Assembly: GCA_023700785.1 (NCBI GenBank)
Contig: JAMPYH010000003.1
Coordinates: 1 to 22,892, forward strand
Direction of reading: 5' to 3'
DNA length: 22,892 nt
DNA from: Candidatus Zixiibacteriota bacterium
Lineage (GTDB): Bacteria; Zixibacteria; MSB-5A5; GN15; FEB-12
The notes under the pieces were generated by a model. That model was not told where the DNA came from and made no database searches. It was given only the letters and a program-made list of their open reading frames with translations. Both the position numbers and the translations under genes were made by a program. Positions within the stretch are counted from its first letter, which is position 1. Every line of letters begins with the position of its first letter. This document shows positions 13,738-22,092 of the stretch, in pieces.

Positions 13738-16377
13738 TTACATGATCACGACCAGTTTTCCCATCTGAACCTTGCCACTCGGCTCCTCAATGGTCCAGTA
13801 GTAGATCCCCGAAACCACCAACTGCGTGTTTCGAGTGACCAGATCCCAGGACGCGTGCCCCGAGGTCGGATCCTGCGGATCGACATCATGGGTCAGTTCA
13901 CGAACCAGATCGCCGTCGAGTGTGTAGATGCGAATAGTACACTCGGGCGGAAGGTTCGCGAAGTGGATCACCCTCTGGCGATCCGGAGCCTTGCCTCGCG
14001 TCTCCCTGTCGCGTCCCTCAAATCCATCCGCCCGATACTCGCCGTCGAAGCGATACGGATTCGGATAAACATACGCCGGCAGGTCCAGCGCGTCGGCGGT
14101 CGCGGCATTCGCCTGCGGGAAGGCCATTTCGTAGTTGACCGTCACCGATGTCTCCAAACTTCCCAGACCGGACTGCGGCGAACCAAAATCGAACGCGGTC
14201 ACGTTGATAAAGTATGGAACGGTCGGCAACAGATCCTCTACTTCCAGCTCGTACTCGTAGTACTTGAAATACCCGTCGTCGGTCAGATACGTGTCCCGCG
14301 CGTTTGGCGGGATCGAATCAGCGAGGAGGATCGACGGCTTCGGAGCTGTCGGATAGATCTTGCGGATAGGCGTGTCGATGCCCAGGTCCGACTGGTTGAA
14401 ATCCTGCGGAGCGAAGTAGAAGATCGAGTCCTGCAGGTAGTCGGGGTGGCGATACGGATTGGCCGGTGAGTAGTTCTCCGGAGCCCAATTCGGATTACCG
14501 CCGCTATACAGGTTGATCAACTCCTCACGCGTGAACGGAAGTTCTTTCAACACGAACCCCGAACCGCCGCCCGGCAGATTCGTCACATAGATGAACTTGT
14601 TGTAATCCTCTATATCGTAGCTGGCGTAAGTCGCGAACGATGCCGCCCGATCATCACGAGCGATATAGACACGGTATCCTTCGAAATCCGCGGTCCGGCT
14701 GAAGACGTCTTCAGTTGTCTCGGAGTTCAAGCCGTTCCAGCGGATATGAAGTTTCCCTTCGGATGGCGTGACCCATTTGAGCGGGGCCGGGGGCGGAGAG
14801 GCGCCACGGAAATCAGGGGCGCCGTCGCCGGTGTAGTAGAGCGTGTCCGGGCCAAAACCAATGGTGTCATAGACCGGCGGATCGACCGAGATAGTATCTA
14901 CAATAACACTGTCGTAGCAGATCCGGAAATTCCCCTTGCTGCCGTCGCCGTCGGTATCCACACCCGGGTTATCGTACACCCACGATGCCCACATGGAGTT
15001 CAGACCGATATCATCAAATGAGACGTTGGCCAGCCAGGCGTCCGGATTATAGCTCTGGACGAGATTCTGGGTCGTGTTGGAGGAGAGTTGATGGAAGTTC
15101 TCTCCGGCCACATACGCGAACGAAAGCGGCGCGTCCTCGCCCGGCTCCAGAGTGAATGGTCCGAACGACAGGAGATAGCGAGTGTCGAATCCGTCGGAGA
15201 TATTCTTCGCCAACGCCTGGTTCGGATACTCCCAAAGAGTATCGTCGATGCCAATATCCGCGGTATAGACCTGATCGTAATCAAACTCGGCGTTGCGCAG
15301 GAAGAAGTACTTATTGCGGTCGCCTTCCGGAGTTCCTTTACCGCCGGTTCCCAGGTCACGCGCTTTGCTTCGCTCACGCGGCCCGAAATCCAGGGGCGCT
15401 GCGCCGTTGGATACCCACCAGTTGAACGATACGCTGAGCGACTCCGCCGGAGTTCGAATGATCCGGCTGCCCGTCACGTGCGGCACCGGGAACTGCGCGT
15501 TCAGCTTCCCTTCGCTGTCCGCGATATAGGCGATATAGACGGTATCCCTGAAATAGTCGCATCCGCCCGAGAAGTTCGGCGGCGACGGAATATCGTACAG
15601 GAATCCGCACACGTCATCGATATATGCCTGCGCGTCGCCCGGATCGCCCACATCGGCATCGACGTACAGTCCCATATAGATATTATTCAGCCGTTCATTG
15701 CTGTTGTTGCGAATGGTGTAATCGAACAGCACAAAGTCTTCAGCGTACGAATACGACCAGGCATACGAACGCTGGGATATTTCGATCCCCAAAGGACGAT
15801 GGCTGCGATTGTCGATAGCATCCTGCCCAAGACCGGGAACGCCGGTCGTGAACGTATCGGTGTACAGCGCGATAATATCCTGCTCCGAGACCGCCAGTTC
15901 GTATTCTGGTTTGGTCGGGTCGATGATCGACCGGGTCTTCATCGTGTCCTTAGGTTGACTCGGGCGATCATACGGCTGCATTTCACGCTGTGAAAGCCAA
16001 CCATCGGCTCCCACCGACACCAGCGTATCCTCGCCTTTGACGGCGCCGATCCAGAATGCCGCCGCGAAGCAGTACTCCGTATTCGACCCCTTGGGATATT
16101 CGCAGGCCTGGATAGCGCCGCCGGTGAAACAATCGGCCGCTGTTCCCTGGATAAACCCGCCATCCCCCGTGGCGAAAGTACCGTAGTTAGTCACGGATAG
16201 GGCGATCTTGCCGACGTTATGCATAGCGACACAATAGGAGGGTGAGGCGGTTGCCGCCCCGATCATCCCTTTCGTGCCGCTGTCGCTTTGTGGCAATGAT
16301 CGAGCCACCACGGCGCCGCTTGCGACCAATACCAGACCAACAGCCAGCACCGCTCGCAGCGTCATGTTCTTGAGCAT
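13738..16377 (-). CDS. Large exported surface protein, paralog A (third gene of the cluster)
   Basis: An 879-residue protein with a Sec signal peptide (hydrophobic 8-25, cleavage likely after VVA25). No enzyme motif is seen. The body has conserved blocks shared with the two upstream genes: WIGAVKGEDTLVSVG (109-123), SYAWSYSYAEDFVLFDY (204-220), RTPAESLSVSFNWW (308-321), EGDRNKYFFLR (351-361), YLLSFGPFTLEPGE (401-414) and WVYDNPGVDTDGDG (466-479), the last an acidic, possibly Ca-binding loop. An FN3-like section (about 535-750) follows. The end (768-879) has YVYPNPYR, IRIYTLDGDLVREL and VVSGIYYW, like FlgD or type IX secretion sorting domains, ending GKLVVIM. Conserved Cys pairs (C83/C92, C257/C273) suggest disulfides. 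A GTG at 16386 extends the frame by 3 codons, but GGAG (16392-16389) is spaced better for ATG 16377. Function unknown; probably outer surface. Confidence 0.88.
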   Translation of the reverse strand: MLKNMTLRAVLAVGLVLVASGAVVARSLPQSDSGTKGMIGAATASPSYCVAMHNVGKIALSVTNYGTFATGDGGFIQGTAADCFTGGAIQACEYPKGSNTEYCFAAAFWIGAVKGEDTLVSVGADGWLSQREMQPYDRPSQPKDTMKTRSIIDPTKPEYELAVSEQDIIALYTDTFTTGVPGLGQDAIDNRSHRPLGIEISQRSYAWSYSYAEDFVLFDYTIRNNSNERLNNIYMGLYVDADVGDPGDAQAYIDDVCGFLYDIPSPPNFSGGCDYFRDTVYIAYIADSEGKLNAQFPVPHVTGSRIIRTPAESLSVSFNWWVSNGAAPLDFGPRERSKARDLGTGGKGTPEGDRNKYFFLRNAEFDYDQVYTADIGIDDTLWEYPNQALAKNISDGFDTRYLLSFGPFTLEPGEDAPLSFAYVAGENFHQLSSNTTQNLVQSYNPDAWLANVSFDDIGLNSMWASWVYDNPGVDTDGDGSKGNFRICYDSVIVDTISVDPPVYDTIGFGPDTLYYTGDGAPDFRGASPPPAPLKWVTPSEGKLHIRWNGLNSETTEDVFSRTADFEGYRVYIARDDRAASFATYASYDIEDYNKFIYVTNLPGGGSGFVLKELPFTREELINLYSGGNPNWAPENYSPANPYRHPDYLQDSIFYFAPQDFNQSDLGIDTPIRKIYPTAPKPSILLADSIPPNARDTYLTDDGYFKYYEYELEVEDLLPTVPYFINVTAFDFGSPQSGLGSLETSVTVNYEMAFPQANAATADALDLPAYVYPNPYRFDGEYRADGFEGRDRETRGKAPDRQRVIHFANLPPECTIRIYTLDGDLVRELTHDVDPQDPTSGHASWDLVTRNTQLVVSGIYYWTIEEPSGKVQMGKLVVIM

Positions 16378-16542
16378 ACGTTCCACAACTCCATCATGTT
16401 AAAAGTACGCAATAATTGACGTATTACATGCGCATCCGTTCAGCGCGGTTTGAAGCTTAGTGTAAGACACCTTGACTGGGACCGTCGGCCTATCCGGATT
16501 GCAGGCCGATAAGTTCGGAATTTTGCCGGCTGATGTCAATGG
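16378..16542 (-). promoter_or_regulatory. Spacer between paralogs B and A, with a possible internal promoter
   Basis: This 165-base spacer encodes nothing I can support. On the minus strand, TTGACA (16539-16534) lies just after the stop of paralog B, but no good -10 follows at 17 bases (ACTTAT at 19 bases is the nearest). A 7-bp hairpin, TCGGCCT (16485-16491) with AGGCCGA (16503-16509), has no T tract. The part next to paralog A is A+T-rich. Paralog A could therefore be transcribed partly on its own. Confidence 0.25.
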
Positions 16543-19194
16543 CTACTTTATGATTACGAGCTTTCCGATCTGTGTGCGGGTCGGCGATTCCACCACCCAG
16601 TAATAGATCCCGGAAACGACTGCCTGGGTGTTGCGGGTGATCAGGTCCCAGGAGTCATGCATCGAGCCGGGATCGCCTGATTCGAAGTTATGGTCCCACC
16701 TCCGTACCAAGTCGCCATCAAGCGAGTAAATCGATATGGTGCATACTCTTGGAAGGTTCGAGAAATGTATCCGTCGAGCCCGCTCCGGATCGATCCCTTC
16801 GCGGTTTTCGTATCCCCCCGACGCATATTCCGCGTCGATCCGATACGGGTTCGGATAGACATACGCGTCGAGATTCTCAAATTCCACAGCTTCCGACGAG
16901 GTCTGCGGGTACTCGATCACCAGATCATTGTAGGGGCTGGATTCGAGCGAGAGCAGCCCGGACTGGGGTGACCCGAAGTCGAATGCCGTGACCGAGATAT
17001 AGTAGGGAATGGTCGGCAGCAATTGGTCGATCTCGAGCTCATACTCATAATATTTGGGGAGTACCACGCCGTGCTCGCGAGTCACCATCTCCTCGGTCCA
17101 CAAGGTTGAATCCGCCGGCGGCCTGACGGCGCCGGGGTAGGCCCTGCGAATGCCGCCGGGTAGTCCCAGTTCGGAAGCGTTGTAATCCTGCGGCTCAAAA
17201 TAGAAGAGGGAATCGAGAAAAGAAAAGGGATTGGCCCGCGAATAGGCCTTCGGGTCGAACAAGCTGTTCCCAAACATCGCCCGCAGTGAGTCCAAAGTGA
17301 AGGGAATCTCAGTCAGCACCCATTCATAACTGCCGGCGCTCAACCGTTTCAGATAAAAACGATTGTAGTCCTCCCGATCATAGGAAGCCAGGGGAGACAT
17401 CGCCCCAGGACGATCATCCAGTCCGAGATAGACCCGGTATCCTTCAAAATCGACCTCGCCAAGGAAGATGTCTTTGGTGTTCTCACTTTTGTAGCCATTC
17501 CATCGGACCGTCAGTTTTCCCTGCTGGGGAATGATCCGAACATATGGTGATGGAGGCGGGCCGGCGCCACGGAAGTCCGGCGCGTTATCCCCCTCATAGA
17601 AAAACGTATCGGCGACCACTCCCCTGAACAGAGTATCTATCAAGGTATCACTGCCGGTATAGCTCGTGTCGATCCGTTCGATCACCGAATCGCGCACGCA
17701 GACCCGGAACTTTCCCGCATATCCATCGCCGTCGGTATCAACTCCCGGATTGTCATAAACCCAGGCCGCCCATCGTGCGTTGAGTGCCAGGTTATCAAAG
17801 TTCAGGCGTTGGTAATACTGGTCAGGGGAGTAGGCGTAGAAGTACTTGTCAAAGTCGTCCGGTTCCTGGTGGAAATTGTCGCCACCAACCCAGGCAAACG
17901 ATATCGGAAGCTGCTGTCCTGGCTCGACCGTGAACGGTCCAAAGGAGAGCAAATAACGGGAGTCAAATCCCTCGGCGACATCCACCGCGTTCGCCGGCGG
18001 GCGGAGCCAGCCCGAATCACTATGGTCAACCGCGGTGTACAGCAGATCGTAATCAAACTCCGGCCGGCTCATGACATAATACTTGTTCGGGTCTCCGAGC
18101 GGTGTCCCCAGTCTCCCCAGCATGTTCCTAAATGGATCTCCCGGCGTGGGCGCTTTGCGCGGCCCAAAATCCAGCCTTGGATCAGAGTAATTGATGATCC
18201 ACCAATTGTAGGAGTACTTCAGCGATTCGGCAGGCGTACGCACTACGCGCGCGCCGACAGCGCTTCGTGTCGAGCGGTAATCCCACACCCCACCCGCAGG
18301 ATCGCCATCGTTGTCCGCGTGATACGCGATATTGACTGTGTCGGTGAACCCGCATCCTTCAGGCGCCGGATGGTGCCGGTAGAATCCGGCAAGGTCATCA
18401 TTCCATCCCCCGGGGCCGTTCCGAGACGTATGCCAGACATCGCCGTCCACCCAGATAGACATATAAACGTCCTTAAGTGTCTCGCGCCCGATGTTCTCGA
18501 TCAGATAGTCGAAGAGAATAAAGTCGTCGGCATAGGCGTAGCTCCAGGCCATGGACCGTTGTCGGACACGAATGTTGAGCGGCCGATGGCCGCGGTTATC
18601 GGTCGGATCGGGATCGACCACCGATTGGCTGGTAAAGGTATCGGTGTACCAGCAGACCAGATCCTGCTCTGAAAGAGCCGCGGTGGAAAAGAAATCGTTT
18701 CGCTCGTCGATCGATTGATAACAAAAACCGGATACCTGAAAACGTGGATCACATTCGGGTGGCTCCGGCTGGAACTCAAGCGTCTGATAAAAATCCTCAG
18801 TCCCGACAGACACCAGCGTATCGTCGTCGATGATCGCGCCGATCCAGAACGCGCCAACCCACAGGTACACAAGGTCGCTATTTTTCGGATACATGCAGGA
18901 CGGGATATTCAGCCCGGTAAACGGATCAGCCAATTCCTGACCGTACGTTCCAAACGTGCCGTTATTCGCCAGCGACAATTGCATATTGCCGCGGCCATGC
19001 GCGATATAGTTGATCGGTTGAGGCGCGGCAGACGCCTGCGGCGCCTGGCGAAGGCGAGCGGCGAGCGCTTCCTCTTTAGACAAAGGAAGGCCATCCCGAC
19101 CTATAATGTCGGAAACACAGAGCGTCAGAAGGAAGGCCGCTCCACACAGTAGCCGAGCAACGGAGCGGCCCGATATTCGATTACGTGGAACCAT
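16543..19194 (-). CDS. Large exported surface protein, paralog B (middle, divergent copy)
   Basis: An 883-residue homologue of its two neighbours, clearly the most divergent of the three. A signal peptide is likely (hydrophobic 14-30 after RNRISGRSVAR) with an unclear cleavage site. Shared blocks are NNGTFGTYG (77-85), FWIGAIIDDDTLVSVG (116-131), SMAWSYAYADDFILFDY (214-230), RTPAESLKYSYNWW (319-332), YLLSFGPFTVEPGQ (414-427), WVYDNPGVDTDGDG (478-491) and the C-terminal YVYPNPYR...VVSGIYYW...GKLVIIK. It has its own insert rich in Gly/Trp/His (WHTSRNGPGGWNDDLAGFYRHH begins at 254) and a different Cys pattern. It starts 6 bases after the stop of paralog C, with no clear ribosome binding site, so it is probably translated by coupling. 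Function unknown. Confidence 0.87.
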   Translation of the reverse strand: MVPRNRISGRSVARLLCGAAFLLTLCVSDIIGRDGLPLSKEEALAARLRQAPQASAAPQPINYIAHGRGNMQLSLANNGTFGTYGQELADPFTGLNIPSCMYPKNSDLVYLWVGAFWIGAIIDDDTLVSVGTEDFYQTLEFQPEPPECDPRFQVSGFCYQSIDERNDFFSTAALSEQDLVCWYTDTFTSQSVVDPDPTDNRGHRPLNIRVRQRSMAWSYAYADDFILFDYLIENIGRETLKDVYMSIWVDGDVWHTSRNGPGGWNDDLAGFYRHHPAPEGCGFTDTVNIAYHADNDGDPAGGVWDYRSTRSAVGARVVRTPAESLKYSYNWWIINYSDPRLDFGPRKAPTPGDPFRNMLGRLGTPLGDPNKYYVMSRPEFDYDLLYTAVDHSDSGWLRPPANAVDVAEGFDSRYLLSFGPFTVEPGQQLPISFAWVGGDNFHQEPDDFDKYFYAYSPDQYYQRLNFDNLALNARWAAWVYDNPGVDTDGDGYAGKFRVCVRDSVIERIDTSYTGSDTLIDTLFRGVVADTFFYEGDNAPDFRGAGPPPSPYVRIIPQQGKLTVRWNGYKSENTKDIFLGEVDFEGYRVYLGLDDRPGAMSPLASYDREDYNRFYLKRLSAGSYEWVLTEIPFTLDSLRAMFGNSLFDPKAYSRANPFSFLDSLFYFEPQDYNASELGLPGGIRRAYPGAVRPPADSTLWTEEMVTREHGVVLPKYYEYELEIDQLLPTIPYYISVTAFDFGSPQSGLLSLESSPYNDLVIEYPQTSSEAVEFENLDAYVYPNPYRIDAEYASGGYENREGIDPERARRIHFSNLPRVCTISIYSLDGDLVRRWDHNFESGDPGSMHDSWDLITRNTQAVVSGIYYWVVESPTRTQIGKLVIIK

Positions 19195-19200
19195 TCACGC

Positions 19201-21837
19201 TTACATGATCACGACCAGCTTGCCAAGCTGAACTTCGCCGTTCGGCTCTTCAACTGTCCAGTAATAGATGCCGGAGACAACTAACTGGGTATTGCGAGTA
19301 ACCAGATCCCACGACGCGTGACCGGCTGTCGGATCCGACGGGTCAACCGAGTGCTCGAACTCGCGCACCAGGTCGCCGTCAAGAGTGTAAATACGGATCG
19401 TGCATTCCGGCGGCAGATTCGCGAAATGGATCCGCCGCTGACGATCCGGCGCGAACCCGCGTGTCTCCTTGTCCCGTCCCTCAAAGCCGTCCGCCCCATA
19501 GCTCCCGTCGAGTCGATAAGGGTTAGGATAGACATAGACCGGCAGGTTCTGTGAGGCGACATCATCGGCGCCAGGCTGAGGAAACGCGACTTCCGCGTTC
19601 ACGGTCACCGATGTCTCCAAACTTCCCAGACCGGATTGTGGCGACCCGAAATCGAACGCCGTCACATTCACAAAGTATGGCACGGTCGGAAGCAGGTTGT
19701 CGATCTCCAATGCGTACTCATAGTATTTGAAGTAACCATCCTCGGTCAGGTACGTCGGTCGATCTTCGACCGGTATCGAATCCGCCTCGAGTATCGCGGG
19801 TCGCGGAGCGTCGGGATACTTCTTTCGTATCGGCGTACTGATGCCCAACTGCGATTGATTGAAATCCTGCTTCGCGAAATAAAAGATCGAATCGTCGAAG
19901 AACCCTTCGAGTCGGTACGGGTTGGCCGGAGTGAACTCTTCGGGATCCCAGGCAGTGTTGCCGTTCCCGTACAGATTGACCAGCTGTTCTCGCGTGAACG
20001 GAAGGTCGATCAGCGTGAAGCCGGCGCCGCCCGGTTTGGACGGAGAATAGACGAACTTATTGTAGTCCTCGACATCGAACGACGCGACCACCGCGTACGA
20101 TGCCGCCCGATCATCCCGACTCAGATAAACGCGGTACCCCTCAAAGTCCGCGACATGGCTGAACACATCTTCAGCGGTCTCCGAGCGCAACCCGTTCCAG
20201 CGAATATGCAGTTTCCCTTCGGTGGGGTAAACCCACTTATCCGGCGCGGGGGGAGGAGAGGCTCCGCGGAAATCCGGCGCGCCGTCGCCACGATAATAGA
20301 TCGTGTCAGGCTTGAAGAACTGTGTGTCCACGACTATCGGGTCAAATGAAGTCGTGTCGTAAAACACGCTGTCATAGCAGATCCGAAAATCCCCGCGAGT
20401 CCCGTCGCCGTCGGTATCCACCCCTGGATTATCATACACCCAGGATGCCCACATGGCGTTGAGTCCCAGGTCCTCGAAGCTGACGTTCTTGAGCCACTCG
20501 TTTGGATTGTAGTTGATGATCAGGTTGTTCCGCGTGTTCCCCGGCTCGGTGTGGAAATATTCACCCGCGACATAGGCGAGCGAGATAGGGGCCGATTCGC
20601 CGGGCTCCAGCGTAAACGGTCCAAAGGACAACAGGTACCGTGTATCGAAGGCCGTGGAAAGCGCTCCGGCCAATGCCTGATTCGGGTAATCCCAGAGCGT
20701 ATCCTCAATGCCGATACTCGCGGTAAAAATCTGGTCGTAATCGAACTCTTTGTTCCGCAGGAAGAAATACTTATTCCGGTCGCCTTCCGGCGTCCCTTTT
20801 CCGCCGGTGCCGAGATCGCGGATATTTCTCCGCATCTGCGGCCCAAAATCGAGCGTCGGATTCGTATTCCCGACCCACCAGTTGAATGAAACCTCAAGCG
20901 ACTCAGCAGGAGTTCGGATAACGCGACCGCCGGTGATATGGGGGACGGGAAGCATCTTGCTCAGGTCGCCGTCGTTATCCGCGATCCAGGCGATAAAGAC
21001 CGTATCCCGGAAATAGTCACAACCTCCGGAGAAGACCGGCGGGGAAGGGATATCGTACAAAAAGCCGCAGACATCATCCTGGGCGGCATCGTATGAATTC
21101 GCCTCGCCCACATCGGCATCCACATAAAGTCCCATGTAAATATTATTGAGCCGCTCGTTGCTCGCGTTGGTGATGGTGTAATCGAACAACACGAAATCTT
21201 CGGCGTACGAGTATGACCAGGCGTATGAGCGCTGGGTCACATCTATGAAGAGCGGACGATGATTGCGGCCGTCAAGAAAGTCGGTGCCCAGACCGGTCAC
21301 ACCGGTCGTGAACGAGTCAGTGTAGCGCGCAATGAGATCCTGCTCGGATACGGCCAGTTCGAATTCTGGCGCGCCGGGGTCGATGATCGAACGGAGTTTC
21401 ATCGTGTCCCGCGGCTGGGTCGCGCGGTCATACGGATTAAACTCCCGTCGTCCAAAGATCCAGCCGTCAGAACCTGTCGATACTAATGTATCCTCACCCT
21501 TCACCGCGCCGATCCAGAACGAGCCTGAATACAGATACCAGGCGTTGCTCCCTTTGGGATATTCGCAGGAGGGGACAGTCGCGCCGGTAAAACAATCCTG
21601 ACCGCTACCGACGATCGAGCCGGAGCCGGAGCCAAAGATCGCGTAATTGGTCACTCCGAGTACCATCTTTCCGACATTGTGCATCGTCAGACAGTAAGCG
21701 GGGGCGACCGTGGATACAGTTTGCAGGTTTCGAGGCTGGTCGGATGGAGCATCGGCGGTGCGAGCACTCGCAAGCGACGCCACCAGCGCTGTCAGGGCGA
21801 GTGCCAACAACACTCGCTTCCAGGTGGAAAGCGACAT
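19201..21837 (-). CDS. Large exported surface protein, paralog C (first gene of the cluster)
   Basis: An 878-residue protein with a textbook Sec signal peptide (MSLSTWKRVLLALALTALVA, cleavage likely after SLASA25). Its order of blocks is the same as in paralog A and the sequence is very close. In the last roughly 110 residues I count about 15 differences from A, so about 86% identity there. Included are SYAWSYSYAEDFVLFDY, VYDNPGVDTDGDG, GDGAPDFRGASPPPAP, the FN3-like part and the YVYPNPYR...VVSGIYYWTVEEP...GKLVVIM end. No catalytic motif is visible; a structural or binding role at the surface is inferred. The frame is open upstream to 21897, but only ATG 21837 gives the signal peptide directly. 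A candidate promoter and two leader hairpins precede it; B follows after 6 bases. Confidence 0.88.
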   Translation of the reverse strand: MSLSTWKRVLLALALTALVASLASARTADAPSDQPRNLQTVSTVAPAYCLTMHNVGKMVLGVTNYAIFGSGSGSIVGSGQDCFTGATVPSCEYPKGSNAWYLYSGSFWIGAVKGEDTLVSTGSDGWIFGRREFNPYDRATQPRDTMKLRSIIDPGAPEFELAVSEQDLIARYTDSFTTGVTGLGTDFLDGRNHRPLFIDVTQRSYAWSYSYAEDFVLFDYTITNASNERLNNIYMGLYVDADVGEANSYDAAQDDVCGFLYDIPSPPVFSGGCDYFRDTVFIAWIADNDGDLSKMLPVPHITGGRVIRTPAESLEVSFNWWVGNTNPTLDFGPQMRRNIRDLGTGGKGTPEGDRNKYFFLRNKEFDYDQIFTASIGIEDTLWDYPNQALAGALSTAFDTRYLLSFGPFTLEPGESAPISLAYVAGEYFHTEPGNTRNNLIINYNPNEWLKNVSFEDLGLNAMWASWVYDNPGVDTDGDGTRGDFRICYDSVFYDTTSFDPIVVDTQFFKPDTIYYRGDGAPDFRGASPPPAPDKWVYPTEGKLHIRWNGLRSETAEDVFSHVADFEGYRVYLSRDDRAASYAVVASFDVEDYNKFVYSPSKPGGAGFTLIDLPFTREQLVNLYGNGNTAWDPEEFTPANPYRLEGFFDDSIFYFAKQDFNQSQLGISTPIRKKYPDAPRPAILEADSIPVEDRPTYLTEDGYFKYYEYALEIDNLLPTVPYFVNVTAFDFGSPQSGLGSLETSVTVNAEVAFPQPGADDVASQNLPVYVYPNPYRLDGSYGADGFEGRDKETRGFAPDRQRRIHFANLPPECTIRIYTLDGDLVREFEHSVDPSDPTAGHASWDLVTRNTQLVVSGIYYWTVEEPNGEVQLGKLVVIM

Positions 21838-21863
21838 ACAGTAAACTCTATTCTCGTTGCGCG

Positions 21864-21917
21864 GCGGCGGATCGCCGCAGTTCCCAAACTCCGCCATCCA
21901 ACAGGCGTAACCGCCTG
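21864..21917 (-). promoter_or_regulatory. Two hairpins in the leader of paralog C
   Basis: On the plus strand CAGGCG (21902-21907) pairs with CGCCTG (21912-21917) around TAAC, and GCGGCG (21864-21869) pairs with CGCCGC (21873-21878) around GAT. Transcription from the candidate promoter would start next to the first hairpin, so both lie in an 80-base 5' leader. They could stabilise the mRNA or affect ribosome access; no known riboswitch core is recognised. Confidence 0.35.
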
Positions 21918-21926
21918 CAAGAGACT

Positions 21927-21955
21927 ATGGTAGCATCTGCCGGCCGATCAGGCAA
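21927..21955 (-). promoter_or_regulatory. Candidate promoter of the three-paralog cluster
   Basis: On the minus strand TTGCCT (21955-21950, 4 of 6) and TACCAT (21932-21927, 4 of 6) are separated by exactly 17 bases. They lie about 90 bases before ATG 21837. The match is moderate. The remaining part of the spacer (21956-22041) contains no gene that I can support. Confidence 0.35.
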
Positions 21956-22041
21956 GCGGTTTTCATTCCTCAGACGTTTCAGCCCGCAAATTGTGGAGAG
22001 GTAAGACCATAAGTCGATACTCCTATGTCCGCGCCCCAATA

Positions 22042-22067
22042 GAAAACCGGCCAGTTGGCCGGTTTTC
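22042..22067 (-). terminator. Intrinsic terminator of the M16-LolA-like gene
   Basis: GAAAACCGGCCA (22042-22053) and TGGCCGGTTTTC (22056-22067) form a perfect 12-bp stem around a tight loop. AAAA/TTTT in the arms supplies a U tract in either direction. It lies 25 bases beyond the stop at 22093 and separates that gene from the three-paralog cluster. Confidence 0.85.
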
Positions 22068-22092
22068 CACAATTGTACTTAGGGGCTTGGTG

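Larger units (their letters stand above)
13738..21837 (-). repeat. Three-gene tandem paralog array
   Basis: Three consecutive genes of 878, 883 and 879 codons encode the same domain order over their whole length. The outer two (C and A) remain similar at DNA level; for example, 32 identical bases occur at 14141-14172 and 19604-19635. The corresponding stretch of B has diverged. Confidence 0.85.

Noticed and set aside
15088..15993. Long plus-strand open frame (301 codons) inside paralog A
   Set aside because: Arg/Val/Ile-rich antisense shadow of a strongly supported gene. Similar shadows occur at 17809-18672 inside B and 19636-20349 inside C, caused by shared codon bias. No start signals or domains.
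21838..21897. Upstream start for paralog C (20 extra codons)
   Set aside because: The extension (MAEFGNCGDPPPRNENRVYC) would bury the signal peptide and covers a leader hairpin. The start at 21837 puts the signal peptide at the N terminus.
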